Assembly: GCA_964530075.1 (NCBI GenBank) | Contig: CAZGXU010000067.1 | Span: forward strand, 1-8,312 | From: JANQEA01 sp964530075 | GTDB lineage: Bacteria > Bipolaricaulota > Bipolaricaulia > UBA7950 > UBA9294 | DNA length: 8,312 nt | Reading direction: 5' to 3' | Shown: piece by piece, positions 6,146-8,312 of the stretch | How positions within the stretch are numbered: position 1 is the first letter of the stretch | Layout: each line of letters starts with the position of its first letter | Position numbers and translations under genes: made by a program | Notes under the pieces: model-generated | Told to the model about the DNA's origin: nothing | Database searches by the model: none | The model's input: only the letters and a program-made list of their open reading frames with translations

Positions 6146-6568
6146 TTATCCTGGAAGCACGTCGAAGTACCGGCTGCTCCCCTCACCGGATCGATAGATC
6201 CGGAAATGAGAATCGAACGCGAAGGCCCGTTCAATCCCCTCCCGCTCCATCACGGCGAAACTGGTGCCATCGACCAACGAGAAGTCCTGATCGGGGAATC
6301 CACCGATGATCTCACGTGCGCGGTCAAGGTCGGCCGATGTCACTGTAAGCATGTCAACGATCCCCGAACGCAGTCCATCCCAGAACCGAATCGCTGCGTC
6401 CCGCCCCAGGCGGCTCCCGATGAGGAACCAGCATTCGATCAGAACGTGATCCGTGGTCGCCAAACGAGTGTTGACAAGCGACTCATAGGAGGCTCTTGCC
6501 TGCGCATGATTCCGATCGCTCTCGTCAGCCAATGCGTAGAAGGCCGATGTGTCAACGAAGGTCTTCAT
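6146..6568 (-). CDS. vapC: VapC-family PIN-domain toxin
   Basis: 140 residues starting MKTFVDTSAFYALAD, the standard N-terminus of PIN ribonucleases. The acidic residues that bind the metal are all present: D6, E45 (VLIECWFL), D100 (FSLVDGTSF) and D119 (AFAFDSHF). VapC toxins cleave RNA, often initiator tRNA or rRNA; the target cannot be told here. The start at 6568 is chosen over the longer open frame to 6628 because the PIN fold begins at this Met. It overlaps the end of the antitoxin gene by 17 nt, so translation is coupled and the toxin follows antitoxin synthesis. The gene converges on the cyclase gene with 128 nt between them. Confidence 0.93.
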   Translation of the reverse strand: MKTFVDTSAFYALADESDRNHAQARASYESLVNTRLATTDHVLIECWFLIGSRLGRDAAIRFWDGLRSGIVDMLTVTSADLDRAREIIGGFPDQDFSLVDGTSFAVMEREGIERAFAFDSHFRIYRSGEGSSRYFDVLPG

Positions 6569-6803
6569 CTCTGGAGATCGCCTCGCCGATGTAGCGATCG
6601 TGTTCCTCGGCCGCATCAGCGCAGCCACTCTTGCCTAGACCGACGATCCGTGCGAAATCCTCGCGAGTGGGGTCCTTGCGTAGATGCTGGTTTGCCAGCT
6701 GTCGCAGAAGCTCGGCAAGAGAGATCCCCTTGGCCTCGGCTTCTTTCTTCAACAATCGGTGCTGCTCCGGCTCCAAGTAGACCTGGGTTCGCTTCAGAGA
6801 CAT
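6552..6803 (-). CDS. vapB: VapB-type ribbon-helix-helix antitoxin
   Basis: 83 residues. Residues 4-40 (RTQVYLEPEQHRLLKKEAE... SLAELLRQLA) have the strand-helix-helix pattern of CopG/RHH DNA-binding proteins. The C-terminal half (DPTREDFARIVGLGKSGC... ISRDEDLR) is the charged, flexible toxin-binding part typical of antitoxins. GGAGGTG lies 4 nt before the ATG, a much better ribosome binding site than that of the toxin. That suits the need for antitoxin excess. The protein should neutralise the toxin at 6146-6568 and repress its own promoter. The exact VapB subfamily is not certain. Confidence 0.9.
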   Translation of the reverse strand: MSLKRTQVYLEPEQHRLLKKEAEAKGISLAELLRQLANQHLRKDPTREDFARIVGLGKSGCADAAEEHDRYIGEAISRDEDLR

Positions 6804-6815
6804 GGAGCACCTCCA

Positions 6816-6845
6816 GTTATGGTAACATCAACATTATAACATCGA
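6816..6845 (-). promoter_or_regulatory. Candidate VapB operator
   Basis: The stretch around and after the -10 box contains GATGTTA twice (direct repeat) and GTTAT...ATAAC as inverted ends, in an A/T-rich island of otherwise GC-rich DNA. RHH antitoxins bind short repeats at this position. The exact site is inferred. Confidence 0.4.
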
Positions 6846-6861
6846 CATCACTAAGGAGCAA
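6833..6861 (-). promoter_or_regulatory. vapBC promoter
   Basis: On the minus strand, TTGCTC (6861-6856), a 17-nt spacer and a perfect TATAAT (6838-6833). Transcription should begin near 6826, about 23 nt before the vapB ATG. Confidence 0.8.
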
Positions 6862-6912
6862 TCTGGCGTCGCATCCCCGTAACGCCGGGCCATCTGCCCG
6901 GCATTCTACCTG

Positions 6913-7104
6913 CTCTGCGTTCTCCGCGCCTTTGCGAGAGAAAGGGGTTCGGGGTTCCCCCTTCTGCGCTTCATGCCCTTCATAGTGAGAGCTTGTAGTC
7001 TGTGGTTGATGGCCCATGGGTTGAACCGTCGTCTCCGTATACGCGGCGCTCCCGCGGAAGTGCGATCACTCATGACCCGTCACTCATCACTGCTTCGCCC
7101 CTCT
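6913..7104. repeat. Imperfect direct repeat, unit 1
   Basis: It begins CTCTGCGTTCTCCGCGCC followed by TTTGCGAGAGAA, then CTTCATG/CCTTCAT phrases, 'AGCTTGTAGTCTGTGGTT', 'GGGTTGAACCGTCG' and a block of ACTCAT repeats ending CCCCTCTG. The same order of phrases recurs in unit 2 at 7288-7477. On the minus strand the first phrase reads like the widespread CGCAGAGACGCAGAG intergenic repeats of environmental bacteria. Confidence 0.65.
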
Positions 7105-7287
7105 GCATCCTTCGCGTCTCCGCGAGAGAATGGTTGGGTCCCTCTGTAGTTTCCTTCCTGCCCTTCATGGTTCGTGCTTCTTGCTTCCCTCGGCGATCTC
7201 TGCGTCCTCTGCGGTTGAGCCTTTTCCGGTGTTTCGTCCATCCTTCCTACTTCTTATCGGGTTGTGCATCTGGGCGTTCTTGGCGCG

Positions 7288-7477
7288 CTCTGCGTCTCTG
7301 CGAGAGAATGACTTGGAACCTCTGTGGTTCCCTTCATACGCTTCATGTACTTCATGGTGACAGCTTGTAGCCCGTGGTTAGCGGCCTGTGGGTTGAACCG
7401 TCGCTTTCCCGCCAGGCGAAGGCCATGTGGAGAACGGATCACTCATTACTCATCACGGCTTAGTGCTTTACCCCTCT
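7288..7477. repeat. Imperfect direct repeat, unit 2
   Basis: CTCTGCGTCTCTGCGAGAGA, then CTTCATG, 'CAGCTTGTAGCCCGTGGTT', 'GGGTTGAACCGTCG' and ACTCATTACTCATCAC ending CCCCTCTG, in the same order and spacing as unit 1. A shorter partial unit lies between them at about 7100-7215 (CTCTGCATCC...CGCGAGAGAATGG, later TCTCTGCGTCC), and a fragment follows at 7474-7503 (CTCTGCGAGAGA). Confidence 0.65.
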
Positions 7478-7503
7478 GCGAGAGACGATCTGGATTCTCT
7501 CGT

Positions 7504-7559
7504 CGCACACCCCCGTCGAGGAGGGCGCCACAGGGCCAGCAAGGTGTCCGGGGGGTGTA
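7504..7559 (+). repeat. GAGTAGR hairpin motif, copy 3 (diverged)
   Basis: GTCGCACACCCC opens this copy, as in copy 2. ACACCCCC (7507-7514) pairs with GGGGGTGT (7551-7558). The inner part reads GTCGAGGAGGGCGCCACAGG and then CCAGCAAGGTG, aligning base for base with copy 2 but with the inner GAGT/ACTC stem degraded. It lies about 30 nt beyond the 3' end of the phosphopantetheinyl transferase gene, on the opposite strand. Confidence 0.5.
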
Positions 7560-7589
7560 CATTCGATCAGGGATACTACATCCCACAAG

Positions 7590-8201
7590 CTACAAGCTCA
7601 TGTACCGGATCCGATGCCCCGTCCCTTCGACCGCCAGCGCGCCCGCGTAGCCCTCGGGGACATCGAGATCGTACAGGGAGAAGGCCGACGCGCCGTCTGC
7701 CTCTAGCTCCGTGTCGAGGATCGCGGGGGGCTCGTCCGGACCGACGGAGACGCTGAACCGGCGCAGGCCGGCCGGAACCCCACCCCCGACCGCTTTCAGG
7801 TACGCCTCCTTCCGGACCCACGTGCGGAAGAAGGCCGCCTCGCGTTCCCCGTCGTCGATCGCCAGGAACCGTTCGACCTCCCGCGGGGAGAAGAACCGCC
7901 GGATCAGCCGATCGATGCGTGCGTCGTGTCGGATCCGCTCGATGTCAACGCCCACGCTCACGTCGCGCGTCACCGCCAGCAACGCCAATCTCTCGGAGTG
8001 AGTCAGATTGAAGATCAAGCCGGGGCAGAGCCCCGGAGCGAGGATCGGCCGGCCGTCGCGCCGTTCCCGTTGGAACTCGATCCTCGCGGGAGGAAGACCG
8101 ACGTATCCGGCGAGGACGTCGCGAACGCCCGCCCGGGCGCCGTCCCGCGAGATCGCAAGCGCGAAACGCCAGAGGTGCACCTCTCCACGTGCGACCTTCA
8201 C
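7590..8201 (-). CDS. Sfp-type 4'-phosphopantetheinyl transferase, N-terminal part shortened
   Basis: 203 residues from GTG at 8201. The family motifs are GVDIER (84-89), whose acidic residues bind Mg, and 'FFRTWVRKEAYLKAVGGG' (124-141), containing the W-x-x-KEA-x-x-K signature; 'FNLTHSE' (64-70) is the usual motif before them. It moves phosphopantetheine from CoA to a serine of carrier proteins in fatty acid, polyketide or nonribosomal peptide synthesis. Near the N-terminus, 'VHLWR' (8-12) is followed at once by FALAISRDGARAGVRDVLAGYVG. Relatives normally have some 30-40 residues there (the LSPDE...RFRF...DR segment), so it looks internally shortened. The open frame extends upstream to the window edge without homology, so I keep the GTG. 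It follows the preceding gene by 19 nt. No carrier protein gene is in view. Confidence 0.9.
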   Translation of the reverse strand: MKVARGEVHLWRFALAISRDGARAGVRDVLAGYVGLPPARIEFQRERRDGRPILAPGLCPGLIFNLTHSERLALLAVTRDVSVGVDIERIRHDARIDRLIRRFFSPREVERFLAIDDGEREAAFFRTWVRKEAYLKAVGGGVPAGLRRFSVSVGPDEPPAILDTELEADGASAFSLYDLDVPEGYAGALAVEGTGHRIRYMSL

Positions 8202-8220
8202 CCCTCGCGCGACCGCCTCG

Positions 8221-8312
8221 CTAGGAATGGCTGTCCCTCTCAGGGTAGGGCCCGTAGGACGGGACCAGCTCGCGGAGGAGCGCGACGATCTCCTCGCGGT
8301 CTCCGCGCTCGG
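8221..8312 (-). CDS. C-terminal fragment of an unidentified protein (starts beyond the right edge)
   Basis: The last 29 residues before a TAG at 8221-8223 read ERGDREEIVALLRELVPSYG and then PYPERDSHS. The charge pattern, the amphipathic helix and the high G/C third positions mark it as the true frame of three. The ending loosely recalls the C-termini of nucleotide-sugar dehydratases or epimerases (…LVPEY…), but 29 residues do not allow a call. It ends 19 nt before the transferase gene and is probably in the same operon. Confidence 0.6.
   Translation of the reverse strand, partial: ERGDREEIVALLRELVPSYGPYPERDSHS

Larger units (their letters stand above)
6839..7503. other. Gene-free repeat-rich intergenic region
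   Basis: No protein-coding gene supported: the open frames here are built from the repeats and have no conserved features. The base composition is less GC-rich than the flanking genes, with many short phrases such as CTCTGCG, CGAGAGAA and CTTCATG repeated. The contents are described in the two repeat entries. Confidence 0.6.

Noticed and set aside
6913..7503. CRISPR array
   Set aside because: Repeat units are long, imperfect and unevenly spaced, with no unique spacers of constant length and no cas genes.
1..8312. tRNA or rRNA genes
   Set aside because: I saw no cloverleaf with a GGTTCGA-type T loop and no rRNA signature on either strand.

Overview
The window is GC-rich bacterial DNA from an organism I cannot place beyond 'probably anaerobic or facultative'. 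It encodes a tungsten-type aldehyde:ferredoxin oxidoreductase (AOR), uses strong GGAGG ribosome binding sites, and carries a cyclic-di-GMP riboswitch, a diguanylate cyclase, and dispersed intergenic repeats common in uncultivated soil and sediment lineages. Phylum assignment is not possible from this sequence alone.

Layout. Positions 1-1643 (minus strand): a peptide-modification-like module. It has a PqqD-family RiPP recognition protein with an unusual precursor-like C-terminal tail, then an HPr-kinase-like P-loop protein that runs off the left edge. A 30-codon ORF may be translationally coupled in front of the PqqD gene. Positions 1953-2700 (plus strand): a near-consensus promoter, a GEMM-I (cyclic-di-GMP-I type) riboswitch, and about 600 nt with no credible ORF but many perfect stems and one pseudoknot. 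Positions 2866-4749 (minus): AOR. Positions 5076-6017 (plus): a PAS-GGDEF diguanylate cyclase with active site and inhibitory site intact. Positions 6146-6803 (minus): a VapBC toxin-antitoxin pair with a consensus promoter. Positions 6839-7589: intergenic DNA of imperfect direct repeats. Positions 7590-8312 (minus): an Sfp-type phosphopantetheinyl transferase and the C-terminus of an upstream gene.

How the parts relate. The PqqD and kinase-like genes form one operon and probably act on a peptide. A c-di-GMP-sensing leader and a c-di-GMP-making enzyme lie 3 kb apart on the same strand, so local second-messenger control is plausible, but no gene is visible directly behind the riboswitch. A small conserved hairpin (stem ending in GAGTAGR plus a CAAGYRAG tail) occurs three times, always on the plus strand: inside the structured stretch, just behind the cyclase gene, and just beyond the 3' end of the transferase gene.

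Most notable: the riboswitch-led ORF-less structured RNA with its dispersed hairpin relatives, and the PqqD protein carrying a lasso-leader-like segment in cis.
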